Position numbers and translations under genes: made by a program. DNA of 64,000 nt from the NCBI GenBank assembly GCA_018398815.1, contig CM031622.1, positions 17,428,891-17,492,890 of the forward strand, in the 5' to 3' direction. Below the pieces are notes generated by a model. The model was not told the DNA's origin. It searched no databases and worked only from the letters and a program-made list of their open reading frames with translations. This document shows positions 51,715 through 64,000 of the stretch, piece after piece; position 1 is the first letter of the stretch; each line of letters begins with the position of its first letter. The stretch comes from Conus ventricosus (Eukaryota > Mollusca > Gastropoda > Neogastropoda > Conidae).

Positions 51715-52435
51715 GGCCGTGAAATTTCACAGAATTCATTCTTTCTTCCCAGCCGAAAATCAATTTTCATAGTATTGAAATCGATTGTCTGTTGTAAATA
51801 CTTGACAATAGCCCAAGTAATCAAAACCAGAGGTGCAAATTAACGGCCGGTTATCATAACAGGGGCCCCAACAATCAATAATGGCCGAAAAATCAAGTTT
51901 TGTGGTGCCAATTATTTAACCAAAAATCACATGTTTAGGTGTAAAAATCAATAACCGGTCCCACTAATCGATTATCAGACGTATTTGCACCTGATTATTG
52001 TTAGTGTGGGCCTATTGGTAAGTAATTTGCTTATAAAATTGATTTTCTTTACGATGAAAATTGTTTTCCGGCCGAAAGTGAAGTGTGTCATTTCACGGGA
52101 AATATCGATTTTCATAGTACGAAAATCGCTTTTATAGTGCAAATTAACGTACCAACAACCGATAATCTATTAACCAGGTGACAATTATGCCCGGAAATAA
52201 CAACCACAGCCCCCGATAATCAATAAACGGGCCAAAAATCAATATATGTGCAATTGAAGTTACCAATAATCATATTAGGTGTAAAAATCAATAACCGGTT
52301 CGATAATCGATTATCAGGGCGTTATTTGGCACCTAGTTATTGATTATCGGCCTATGATCAAGTAATTTGCACATATAATATTTTCCATTCGATGAAAATC
52401 GAGGTTCGACGGAATGTGAATTTTTCATTTCACGC
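51715..52435. repeat. Tandem dimer of a 340-bp palindrome-rich repeat
   Basis: Two diverged copies (about 51750-52090 and 52095-52435) share ATCAATAACCGGT, AATCGATTATCAG, AAGTAATTTGC and ATTTTCATAGTA...GAAAATCG blocks. Many blocks are self-complementary, suggesting a fold-back MITE. No ORF. Confidence 0.65.
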
Positions 52436-52711
52436 TTTCTTCTCTCCCCTCCTCTCTCTCTCTCTCTCTCCTCCTCTTCTCTCCTCTCTCCCGCTTCGCT
52501 CTTTCCATCACCCTCTTCTCTTCTCCTCTCTCTCTCCTCTCTCTCTGATTCCAGTTAAGTGTCACAGAGGTCTAAATTTAAAAGTAATGCCCTAGGTTTC
52601 TTTGTGTTTGTTTGGTTGTTTTTCCTTTGTTTGTTTGTTTGTTTTTGTTTTGTTTTTTAGTTGCTCCATATAAAAATTTTCATGGATACGTCCCATGAAT
52701 AATTATCTAAT

Positions 52712-52767
<56 letters not shown>

Positions 52768-53620
52768 AGAGAGAGAGAGAGTCTTCGCTTAGGGCATGTA
52801 GCAATAGCACTACGTAAATCAAACCTCTACCTTGTTTCGGCACTACGAAAGTAACGAAAAAGTAGCTATAAAGCGACTTGCCCTCTGTCACTAAGACATT
52901 TTTGATTAGCCCTATTAGATGGCACAAAAGGAGAAAGAAAGCTCGAAGGCTGACGTGCGACTCTATTGGCTACTGACCTTTAGCAACTACGTGCATAGCT
53001 CTACATACTTTCGTGTGTTTTTGATTTCTAGATTTCTTTCCTTTTAGCACTACGTGGCAATACCTCTACATGATGAAAAATGTGAAACTTGCTGCACTGG
53101 CAGCGCTGATTTTTGTATTGCACATTAGGCCTACTACTCATACTCAATTAAATACACCGATACTGTTTTGTAGCACAACGCCTTCTGGCCCACCTTGTTT
53201 GAGAGAGAGAGAGAAGAGAGAGAGTGTGAGAGAGAGAGATAGAGAGAGTAGAGATAGAGAGAGAGAGAGTTCTTAATTTATCTCCTTTCCGTCTCTCCCT
53301 GAATATCTCCTGTCTTCCGCATCTCTCTGTCTCGCTATCTCTCTCTCTCTATCCGCTCTCTCGCTCTCTCCTCTCCTCTCTCTCTCTCTCTCTCTCCTCT
53401 CACTTCTAATTATCTCTGTCTCTCTGTCTTTGTCTCTCACCTAGTTATCTCTTTCCCTCTTTCTCTCTCTTCTCTGACTCTTTGTCTGTCTGTCTGTCTG
53501 TTGTTCTGTCTCTCTCTCTCTCTCTCTCTCTCCTCTCTCTCATCTCCTCCTCTTCTCGTCTCCTCTCTCCCTCCTCTCTCTCTCTCATCTCGATTTCTGT
53601 ATTTTGGTAATTTCAATTAT
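52436..53620. repeat. Pyrimidine/purine microsatellite cluster
   Basis: (CT)n at 52440-52550, (GA)n at 52713-52782, (GA)n at 53200-53275 and (CT)n at 53320-53592, separated by short unique stretches without a recognisable gene. Confidence 0.9.
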
Positions 53621-54105
53621 CGTAATTTAATAACAACCTGTACTCTGGAACATTGTTATTGTACTTTGGCTTACGCCTGGGGCTCTGGCCATAATGTCGG
53701 AGGAGGGATGGTACTAGGATAGAATATGATTTACAAAAAATAATTTTGACGCACTAAACCATCCACAAGACTCAGGGACTCAGGAATTTTTACGTAAGGT
53801 CACCAGCCCGTAAGCTATGGAAAACACGTGAGTTCTGACACATTAACTAAAGACATGTAAAATGAACAACAAAAGTATTGATAACAATACTCCTGTCCAC
53901 CAAATACTGAGAAAAACAAAGCAAAGCAAAGAATTGACAATACAATCTTTAACAATTAAATGTGTTCCGTCTCGTCTCTCTCGGGGTTAAAAGCAATAAA
54001 ATATGTACATGTGCAACTTATCCTAGTCAGGATAACAACTGGATTCCTGGTAACAAGTATGACAATCCGGTCACGTACGCTACTAGGACACGGACGGCAC
54101 GGTAG
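53621..54105. other. Non-coding interval, nothing recognised
   Basis: No supported gene, repeat or RNA. Confidence 0.4.
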
Positions 54106-54545
54106 GTAGGAGGTGTAACAAAGACCTGGGGGAAGATGGGAGTGGGGAACATAGACCTGGGGGAATTATGGAGGTGGGGGAACATAGACCTGGGGGAATA
54201 TGGAGTGGGGGAACATAGAACCTTTGGGAATATGAGTGGGTGAACATGACCCTGGGGGAATATGGGAGGTGGGGGAAACCATAGACCTGGGAATATGGAG
54301 GTGGGGGAACATAGACCTGGGGGAATATGGAGGTGGTGAACATAGACCTGGGGGAATATGGAGGTGGGGGAACTTAGACCTGGGGGAATAGGGAGTTGGG
54401 GGAACATAAGAACCTGGGGGTATTTGGAGGTGGGGAACAAGATCCTGGGGATTATGGAGGTGGGGGAACATAGACTGGGGAATATGGGAGGTGGGTAACA
54501 TAGACCTGGGAAACAAGACCTGGGGGAACATAGACATGGGGGAAC
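54106..54545. repeat. 31-bp minisatellite (GGAGGTGGGGGAACATAGAC)
   Basis: About 14 irregular units containing GGGGGAATATGGAGGTGGG and ACATAGACCTG. The minus-strand Phe-Pro-rich ORFs are translations of the array. Confidence 0.9.
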
Positions 54546-57173
54546 AAATGGCGGCCTTCCCCTATGGGACCTACGACATTATCCAGTAGTGGATGCTCTA
54601 CAACACCAGCCCCATACAAACGTGCCGTTGCACTATTGTCTTTCTTTTTCTGCTGTAGAGCAAACAGGCATAGCGATATAGACACGTATTTCTAGAGAAA
54701 TGCGAACAGGAATAGCTCTTTCGATACATGGTCAATGTAGTGATATTGACTGTTAGTCTTAAAAGGGTCGTATTGTTACGACACGTAGATCTATTGGTCG
54801 TAAGGGCGAATAACTGGTAGTGCGTTTAGATACGTAGTCTTGCGCTACGCAGCCCCCAGGACGATGCCTTATCCGGGTTTTTCTGGTAGATCTGCAACGG
54901 AAATTTGTCCCACCACAACAGGGTGACAATGTACAACATTATTTGATACATGACGTCAGCGTGTCCACGCGCTGAGAAACCTCGAATTAGGGCGGAACCA
55001 GTCCTGTCTGCTGGCGCGCAAAATGTTCTGTCGAAACGTTTTCTTCTTCTTTTTCTGTCCATGTTTGTTGGCTAATATGTATTCATTTTTGGTTGCATGG
55101 ATCTGAAACGGAAACTATTTTCGTTTCTCTTTGACATTGACTGCTCCCTGTGGATTGTGGGTCCGGGGGTTGCGGCGGATCGGGGCCGGCCTGGGCTGTG
55201 GGACGGGTGTCGGAAGAGCGGGCGTGGGTGCACTGCCACTGAGGTGGTGTCAGAGATGGACAGCAAAAAAGAAGGAAGGAAAAAACTTTTCAGTTGTACC
55301 CAGGCCCTTGTATTTAAACCCCCCCTGAATTGAATCAAGTAGGCTTTACCCATTTACTGCTGTTTTCAAGCCGAAAAAAATCCAGCCAGCCCCGCGTATG
55401 GTTCGATCTCACGAACGCGTCAGCTCCGTTGGCAATCGCGCAACCGCTCCACTAACTAGTCGTTCCAGCCTGAAATTACTTGGATAAAATAACTCTCATC
55501 TGGCGGCTTGTCTTATAAAAAATCCATTTTCCACCCTGAAATTAGTTGGGATGGGAATAACGTTCACACCTTGGGGCGGTTTACTCTAAACTTAAATTTT
55601 CATCTGTTATTAGTTGCACGCAATAATATCTTCCCCATTTGGTGGCTTTCCATAAAAGAGTTATTTTCTTCTGATATTATTCAATGGAATAACTTTCATT
55701 TCGTGCTTGTCCAGATAAACATTTATTTTCATTCTGATATTAGTTCAATGGTATTAACTTTTCATCATCTGCGCTTGTTCATATAAACATTACTTTCAAT
55801 CTGAAATCAGTGGATGGATAAACTCTTGACAGGATTCGGTCAAGCGGGCAGCCTGCCGGCTTATGTCCTTAGAAAATTGAGGGTCGTAAGAAGAAGCAAA
55901 GACGGAATAAGAAAGAAAGACGTAACAAAAAGCGGTATTAAAGAATAAAGGCCTACAAAAAAGGAGATAATGATGAATGAACACATAATGAATAAGTTAT
56001 TATTTAATCAGAAGGTCATTGCTCCATTTTGATGATGCCTCAATCGCAATAGAGTTATAACAGATGATCATATACAGTTAAATACATATCTAACCGTACA
56101 ATGCTAAGTATCAAACTGACCTTGTAGTTAATGACGGACATGCACGGGTCTCGCTAAGGCTTTTGTATTAGTATAAAGACAAGTGTTTTCGTCATCGGTT
56201 TTTCGATGTTAAGGTTGAGAAAGTAAAAGGCTCAACCCGAAACATACTTGATTGTACTATGTTTCCTTGGATTAGTCTTTCTAAATCACTGTAAGTGCAA
56301 AATAAAAAAGACGAATTGGAGTACAGAGACCCATGAAATCAGGATGATTAACAGCAGGTGAATATAGTATATCTTTCAGAATGCGTGAATATGGTTGAAT
56401 ACCCCAAATGTAGATTTTGTTAGGACATTCTTTTACAAATTTATTTTATATTCATGACTCATAAACTGCCTGAATTATCTGGTTTTAAATGTTGCTAGAA
56501 ATCTTATCTCTCACAGTTGGCGTATGAACTGGTCCCCATTCCTGCTATCTGTAAGCAATTTATTCTCTGTCTAAATTCTGGGCCATAGATATGGAAACGC
56601 CAATCTACAAACCCGGATAGTCCCAGATATAAAAACCCATATGTGTCTAAAGTTGGTTCGAATAGTTTATAACCCACCCATACTTTCTTTTTTGGGTCAA
56701 CAGAGAACACTATATTTTTATGCCTTTTACGTTAGTTTATCCTAACTTTATGGCAACATAACACAAGAGTTTAAGTATGTGTGGTATGTGTCCTGATCCG
56801 CCAAACAAGAAAACCGTTCGTAAGCCTATTTCTACACTTAAGAACTTATTGTACAGACCACTTGTGGGTGTAACGCCACTTTAGAGGCCTACTTAAACCC
56901 TTTTCCTCGTTTGATGTCGAAATATCTGTAATAAAGTTTGGCCGCATAATGGCGTTTATTAAATAAATGGCAACCATTTCGCGCGAGTAAACTCCAAACA
57001 ACGGAATTCTTTAAAGTACTGAACAAGACTTAAAACAGACGATATTGTACTTTTGCTTCGATGAAAAATTTTAGTGTCAAAATTGTGTAGACAAACTTTG
57101 CAGTTTTATTTTCTTCTGGGGACTATAACGTCCTAAAAAAGCATTTTAAAATTTGATAAACAATGTGTGGATT
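54546..57173. other. Mostly unannotated 2.6-kb interval
   Basis: No convincing coding region. Contains a tRNA-like stretch (55390-55470) and, at 55530-55800, four degenerate copies of a segment ending in a TGATATTAGTT/TGAAATTAGTT motif with AATAACTTTCAT. Confidence 0.4.
55390..55470 (-). repeat. tRNA-like sequence, probable SINE head remnant
   Basis: On the minus strand GTTAGTGGAGCGGTTGCGC resembles box A and GTGAGATCGAACC a degraded T-arm/box B at suitable spacing. The cloverleaf is imperfect, so this is more likely a SINE fragment than a tRNA gene. Confidence 0.35.
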
Positions 57174-57432
57174 GTGCAACTATGCCTTGAGTGTGTGTTG
57201 TGGTGTATGTGACTGTGAGAGTGTATGTATGCGCGCGCAGGTGCGTGCGTGCGTGTGTACGTGTGCATGTGAGTGAGTGAATGAGTGAATACATGTGTGT
57301 ATATGCATGTGAAAGAGGGAGATATGACATGTAGATGGTTTTTATCAATGACTAATGTTTCCTGCAGGAGTACTAATGTCCACAAATGGGAAAAGACGAG
57401 GACTTTTGCAGATTTTAGTATAAAGTATACCT

Positions 57433-57479
<47 letters not shown>

Positions 57480-57545
57480 AGCAACGCACACACCGCGCGC
57501 GCAGCACACACAGACACAAAGAGAGAGAGAGAGGGAGAGAGACGT
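57174..57545. repeat. GT/GC-rich and (CA)n microsatellites
   Basis: GTGT-rich 57185-57310 and (CA)n 57437-57477 followed by (GA)n. Confidence 0.9.
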
Positions 57546-57770
57546 TAGTTAAGACAGTCAATTAATGTCACTATTGCATCATTTTGTGTTAAATTAAAAA
57601 TAATACACCTGTTGGGCCTTTCCTCATCTACTTTCATCCATCTTCTGTCCCTGAGAAAGAAATAGAGACAGACAGACAATAGGGCAGACAGACAGGTACA
57701 TACATAAGTGTGCTATGAACACACTGTGTCTCTAATCTTAAAGGCTTAATAGAGAAACAAGCTAAAGTTT

Positions 57771-57905
<135 letters not shown>

Positions 57906-58530
57906 CGCAGACAGAGACAGAAAGTGAGAGAATACAGACAACCTACCGCGCCATACAGATGTCCCACCATCACCAAGACAACACACGTCCAGTGGACCGT
58001 CATCCTGAAACAGATGACACCCAGCACGCCTGGATACAGCTCAAAGCCTGTCTACCAACACTGCAAAGAAAGCTCAATGTCAGTATTTCAGAATTCAAAA
58101 AACAGCTCAGTGCCTCGAAGCAGGCAATACAAATATATCTGCCTTCAAAAGGGATTACGATGGTTCCCTCATCATGCAGCCAGTGAAGACTTTTCATATC
58201 TGTAATATATTTTCTTCATTTCATGTTCCCAGTTTCTCCATCTTCAAATCTCCCCCCCCCCCCCCCCCCCTTAAGTCCAAATCTTTGTCCAAGTCATTAC
58301 TGTGAAGACAGTTCAGTTGTTGGCCTGCGCTTGTTTTTCCCCCACTATTAGATTGTTCGTCTATGTATTTGTCTGACTTTATTCAAGTTTAACAGGCTGT
58401 GCCAGTCTTGAATAAAAGTTACTCTGTGTTAGGTTTTCTTATGGGGGCAAAAGTTACCCCACTTGTTTACCGTTTATTGTTTACTGTTCCCTGCCTCATT
58501 TCATGTCCAATTTTGCTCAGTGCTACGTTT
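57906..58530. other. Non-coding interval with a 22-bp C run
   Basis: Short open frames at 57924-58205 are not recognisable. A poly-C run lies at 58249-58270. Confidence 0.4.
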
Positions 58531-58534
58531 TCAA

Positions 58535-59020
58535 ACTCAAGAGACAGGTGAATGGCCAGTCTTTTAATCTTCAGGAGACAGGTCAATGGCCAGTCTTTTA
58601 ATCTTCAGGAGACAGGTCAATGGCCAGTCTTTTAATCTTCAGGAGACAGGTCAATGGCCAGTCTTTTAATCTTCAGGAGACAGGTCAATGGCCAGTCTTT
58701 TAATCTTCAGGAGACAGGTCAATGGCCAGTCTTTTAATCTTCAGGAGACAGGTCAATGGCTAGTCTTTTAATCTTCAGGAGACAGGTGAATGGCCAGTCT
58801 TTTAATCTTCAGGAGACAGGTCAATGGCCAGTCTTTTAATCTTCAGGAGACAGGTCAATGGCCAGTCTTTTAATCTTCAGGAGACAGGTCAATGGCCAGT
58901 CTTTTAATCTTCAGGAGACAGGTCAATGGCCAGTCTTTTAATCTTCAGGAGACAGGTCAATGGCCAGTCTTTTAATCTTCAGGAGACAGGTCAATGGCCA
59001 GTCTTTTAATCTTCAGGAGA
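58535..59020. repeat. 34-bp minisatellite, about 14 copies
   Basis: Units AGGAGACAGGTCAATGGCCA plus GTCTTTTAATCTTC, nearly identical except one GAATGG and one GCTAG variant. Confidence 0.97.
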
Positions 59021-59935
59021 CAGTTAATGCCGGTCCTCCGACATTCAGCAGACAGCTGGAGTCATTCTTCTAACATTTAGAAGACAGTTGAAAAACAGAT
59101 TTTTAACATTCAGGAGACAGCTCGATGTCATTGTTCTAACATTAAGAAGACAGTTAAAATCCAACTTTTTACATTCAGTACACGGCTCAGGGTCAGTCCT
59201 CCAGCATTCGGAGACAGCCTAATGCCAGGCTTCAGACATTTATGAAGACAGCTTAATGGCAGTCCTCCAACATTTAGGAGACAGCTTAATGCCAGGCTTT
59301 AGACATTTATGAAGACAGCTTAATGCCAGTCCTCCAACATTTAGGAGACAGCTTAATGCCAGGCTTTAGACATTTATGAAGACAGCTTAATGGCAGTCCT
59401 CCAACATTCAGGAGACAGCTTAATGCCAGGCTTCAGACATTTATGAAGACAGCTTAATGGCAGTCCTCCAACATTTAGGAGACAGCTTAATGCCAGGCTT
59501 TAGACATTTATGAAGACAGCTTAATGCCAGTCCTCCAACATTTAGGAGACAGCTTAATGCCAGGCTTTAGACATTTATGAAGACAGCTTAATGGCAGTCC
59601 TCCAACATTTAGGAGACAGCTTAATGCCAGGCTTTAGACATTCATGAAGACAGCTTAATGGCAATCCTCCAACATTTAGGAGACAGCCTACTGTCAGGCT
59701 TTAGACATTTATGAAGACAGCTCAAAGGCAATCTTCCAGAATTCGTGAGACAGCTTAATGCCAGCTTTATACATTTATGAACACTGCCTAATGGCAATGT
59801 TTCAACATTCAGAAGACAGCTCAACATTAATCTTTCAACATTCAGGAGACAGCTTAATGCCAGGCCTTAGACATTCATGGAAATAGCTCACTGCTCGCCC
59901 AATACCAGCCTCTTAACATTCAGGAGACAGCTCAG
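59021..59935. repeat. Diverged 33/34-bp minisatellite, two alternating unit types
   Basis: AGACAGCTTAATGCCAGG(CTTTAGACATTTATGA) alternates with AGACAGCTTAATGGCAGT(CCTCCAACATTTAGG), giving a higher-order period of about 67 bp. Clearly related to the preceding array. Confidence 0.93.
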
Positions 59936-60769
59936 TTTTTGGCCACTCTTCTGCCTTTGGGAGATAACTCACCGCAAGACTTATTCTGGATAGTGGTTAC
60001 CTCCCCTCCTTCGCTGCTTCACCTTTCCTTCCCCCCAAACTAATGTACAGTTTAAGCCACTTCAAGATATTAAAAGTAAAGAAGTCATCCGATCAATCTC
60101 TTGAGATCAAGAATTTGTTGGAAGCACCATGCACATTTATCCTGGTGCTAATGGGTCTTGGACAAACCTCACATTTCAATACTGCATGCTTTCAAGAAAT
60201 GATTTTGCTATAGACTGAAAATTGGGAGTCGAATGCTAAACTAAGCTAGAACTCATCCATGTTAATTTGTATGGCCAGCACGCTCTCTTTGCCCGCCTGC
60301 TGAAAATTGCATCTTTAGAGCCCCTCGCTTTCATCGTTGTCTACACAGTCAGGGAAAACTCCTCACAAACTCTGGAATTCCCTTAATCCTAGAGTCTCCT
60401 TTATGATATCCAAACTTAAAGCTCTCTTTTGTAATAAAGGTATTCTGATGTTCGTCTCCGCCGAACACACTGCGTCTGAAGCTATATTGTTTGTGTCTGG
60501 GCAGAAAACTCGCAAGAGTATGCACACATTCGTGAGTGCATCTGTGCTCTTGGGGATATCAGATTACTTACAGAGGCAGAGGCATTGGGGACATTACGAG
60601 ACACCAGCTTAACATTAGATGCATGGGAGACATCAGATTGGGATGACAGATGTGGGTATATATGATTCTACCTCCAAACCTCTGGTCTTAATATGATATC
60701 CTTCCCCTGCCTCTGATACTACTAATCTAGTGTCCCCATGCCCGTGAGCTGAATGTGATATGCTGTAAG
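59936..60769. other. Interval without recognised gene
   Basis: An open frame at 60337-60612 (MSTQSGKTPHKLWNSLNPRV) has no recognisable family and no splice or start support. Confidence 0.35.
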
Positions 60770-61795
60770 ATGTTCTTATGCTGAGATACTAATCTGACGT
60801 CTCTAGTCTTCTGTTTGTAATCTGATGTCTCTAGTCCTGTGATTGTCATCTGTCTCTAATCCTGTGATTGTAATCTGATTTATCTAGTCCTGTTATTGTA
60901 ATCTGGTGTCTCTAGTCCTGTGATTGTAATCTGATGTCTCTAGTCCTGTGATTGTAATCTGATGGCTCTAGTACTCTGATCCGGTCTAATGTCCCTAGTA
61001 CTCTGATCCGGATCTAATGTCCCTAGTCCTCTGATCCGGTTCAAATGTCCCCAGTCTTCTGATCCGGATTAAATGTCCCTAGTCCTCTGATCCGGATCTA
61101 ATGTCCCTAGTCCTCTGATCCGGTTCAAATGTCCCCAGTCTTCTGATCCGGATTAAATGTCCCTAGTCCTCTGATCCGGATCTAATGTCCCTAGTCCTCT
61201 GATCCGGTCTAATGTCCCTAGTCCTCTGATCCGGTCTAATGTCCCCAGTCTTCTGATCCGGTCTAATGTCCCTAGTCCTCTGATCCGGATCTGATGCCCC
61301 TAGTCCTCTAATCCGGATCTGATGTCCCTCGTTCTCTGATCTGTATCTAATGTCCCCAGTCCTCTGATCCGGTCTAATGTCCCCAGTCCTCTGATCCGGT
61401 CTAATGTCCCTAGTCTTCTGATCCGGTCTAATGTCCCTAGTCTTCTGATCCGGTCTAATGTCCCCAGTCCTCTGATCCGGTCTAATGTCCCCAGTCCTCT
61501 GATCCGGATCTAATGTCCCTAGTCTTCTGATCCGGTCTAATGTCCCCAGTCCTCTGATCCGGATCTGATGTCCCTAGTCCTCTAATCCGGATCTGATGTC
61601 CCTAGTCCTCTAATCCGGATCTGATGTCCCTGGTCCTCTGATCCGGATCTGATGTCCCTAGTCCTCTAATCCGGATCTGATGTCCCTAGTCCTCTGATCT
61701 GTATCTAATGTCCCTAGTCTTTTGATCTGGATGTAAAGTCCCCAGTCCTCTGATCCGGATCTGATGTCCCTAGTCCTCTGATTCTGATATGTTGT
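60770..61795. repeat. 25-27-bp minisatellite (CTAATGTCCCTAGTCCTCTG)
   Basis: About 40 units of CTCTGATCCGG(AT)CTAATGTCCCTAGTC, with blocks of two- and four-unit higher-order repeats. Confidence 0.95.
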
Positions 61796-62089
61796 CCCCA
61801 TGTCTCTGATATCCCCGTGTCTTTGATCTCAACCCATGAATCCATATCTGTCTCGTTCATGAACACTACAAATATCTAAACGGATGTTCAAACATCACAT
61901 CTGAACGGGTGTTCAAACATCATAGAGAAAATGGTTTACGTAGTAATGGATATTGGAAGGATACACAAATTCTTATCAGTGTGACATTCACTCGTTGCTG
62001 AAGTCTTCGTCGATCTGATATAGGAAGGCTTCGAAAAATCGTCTTCTTATGTCAAAACACTACAAAGAGACATTTTCTTTTTGATGTCC

Positions 62090-62405
62090 AGATTATACCA
62101 AAGTCCTCACCTGTCTGATGTCCACATGCTACATAGTCCTCACCTGTCTGATGTCCACATGCTACATAGTCCTCACCTGTCTGATGTCCACATGCTCCGT
62201 TAGTCCTCACCTGTCTGCTGTCCACATGCTACGTTAGTCCTCACCTGTCTGATGTCCGCATGCTACGATAGTCCTCACCTGTCTGATGTCCACATGCTAC
62301 GATAGTCCTCACCTGTCTGATGTCCACATGCTACGTTAGTCCTCACCTGTCTGATGTCCACATGCTACGATAGTCCTCACCTGTCTGATGTCCAGATGCT
62401 ACATG
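62090..62405. repeat. 33-bp minisatellite (GTCCTCACCTGTCTGATGTC)
   Basis: Nine units, each with CACATGCTACRWTA. Shares CTGATGTCC with the preceding array. Confidence 0.95.
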
Positions 62406-62982
62406 AATCAGTGTCATTCCAATATTCAAATACTGCATAAATCATTACCTCTGTTATTTAAAAAAAAAAAAAATTTTCCTCTGGTTTCCTAAAATTACAT
62501 AAATCTTTATCCCTTTGATATTTAAAAACTCTTCATCTCTCCGATGCCCAAATAGACATGATTCCAGACATCACAGAAATCCACTGCTCTGTGGCATTGA
62601 GGTTCACGATCTGCATACATACTGATCCTTCTGATATTCACACGCTGTATACATCTTCATCTGAGATCCAAAGACCGTATAAATACCAATCTTTCTGATG
62701 TTCTAACACTATGAATACCCGGTGATCTCATTCAGTAAATTTTAATCCGATGCCAAAATGAATGTTCCAGTATATGCAGCTGCTGCATTAATACTCATTA
62801 TTTACCTCGCGTCCAAACATTGCATGAATCCTAATAAATCCGAGGCCTAATCCGAGATCGCAATTCCCACATTTGTTATTTCCGCATACTGCATGATCCC
62901 TCTTGTGTTTCATGTCTCCCTATTATGTTAAAAATCTTATAACTGACACTGTCTACTTCCTCAAATTTCTGTATTCAGACAT
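62406..62982. other. Degenerate repeat-like flank, no gene
   Basis: Contains scattered remnants such as TCTGATRTTCACA; no ORF of note. Confidence 0.4.
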
Positions 62983-62988
62983 TGTGTG

Positions 62989-63073
<85 letters not shown>

Positions 63074-63092
63074 TGCGTGTGTGCGTGTGTTA
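62983..63092. repeat. (GT)n microsatellite
   Basis: About 45 GT units, ending in GTGTGCGTGTG. Confidence 0.97.
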
Positions 63093-63896
<804 letters not shown>

Positions 63897-64000
63897 GCTT
63901 CTTTCTTTCTCTTGTATTCAGACCTTACACAATTTTGAACAAAATTGCGCTCCACTTTGTTAAGTTTTTCAAAAGACGGATGGTTTGATAATCAGATTTA

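Noticed and set aside
54027..54685. Phe-Pro-rich minus-strand ORFs
   Set aside because: Translations of the 31-bp minisatellite.
60337..60612. 91-codon ORF as a gene
   Set aside because: No recognisable family, no splice or promoter support, and lies between minisatellites.

Overview
The window is animal nuclear DNA, most likely from a marine mollusc or another lophotrochozoan. This rests on sparse exons with GT/AG borders, a tRNA-derived SINE and a LINE sharing a gcgctatata tail, a Tc1-like transposase, and abundant micro- and minisatellites. The species assignment is inference.

Layout: 1-786 is a broken Tc1/mariner transposase. 1.7-9.5 kb is mostly tandem repeats (60-bp, 23-bp and 36-bp families) with two SINE copies. 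At 9515-9646, 45.3-45.5 kb, 46619-46750 and 49743-49919, all on the minus strand, lie likely or possible exons of a cadherin-like host gene. Between two of them, ending 18 bp from a splice acceptor, sits a 35.4-kb DNA element (9665-45074). 47.2-49.3 kb is a CR1/L2-type LINE carrying a MITE. 50-64 kb is almost entirely simple repeats and minisatellites with no gene I recognise.

The centrepiece is a virus-like element inside another. The outer element has 1.4-kb terminal inverted repeats, starts AGAGAA and ends in CT, and is flanked by the direct repeat gtgct. It encodes a Polinton/adintovirus-type set: protein-primed family B DNA polymerase, rve integrase, packaging-type ATPase, a putative capsid protein and several membrane or structural proteins. 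A second, diverged element of the same class (13407-29210, 15,804 bp) is inserted in the outer polymerase gene between the Exo II and Exo III motifs. It is flanked by a perfect 6-bp duplication (ctctgc) and each end is an 87-bp palindrome that can fold like a parvovirus hairpin. The inner element has its own full gene set in a rearranged order: polymerase and ATPase orientations are swapped relative to the integrase.

After nesting, about 2.95 kb (inner right end, outer polymerase 3' half and following genes) was duplicated in tandem, or was duplicated by the assembly. Almost every gene of both elements has single-base indels, often in homopolymers, with protein similarity surviving across them. 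That means either recent decay or uncorrected long-read errors. Gene calls therefore give the span of each locus and note frame breaks; no reading frame has been restored.

Shared signals include ATTTACGTAAATAT followed by TTTAAAATG, tightly packed divergent A/T-rich start regions, and CTGTCACGTGT in both terminal control regions.
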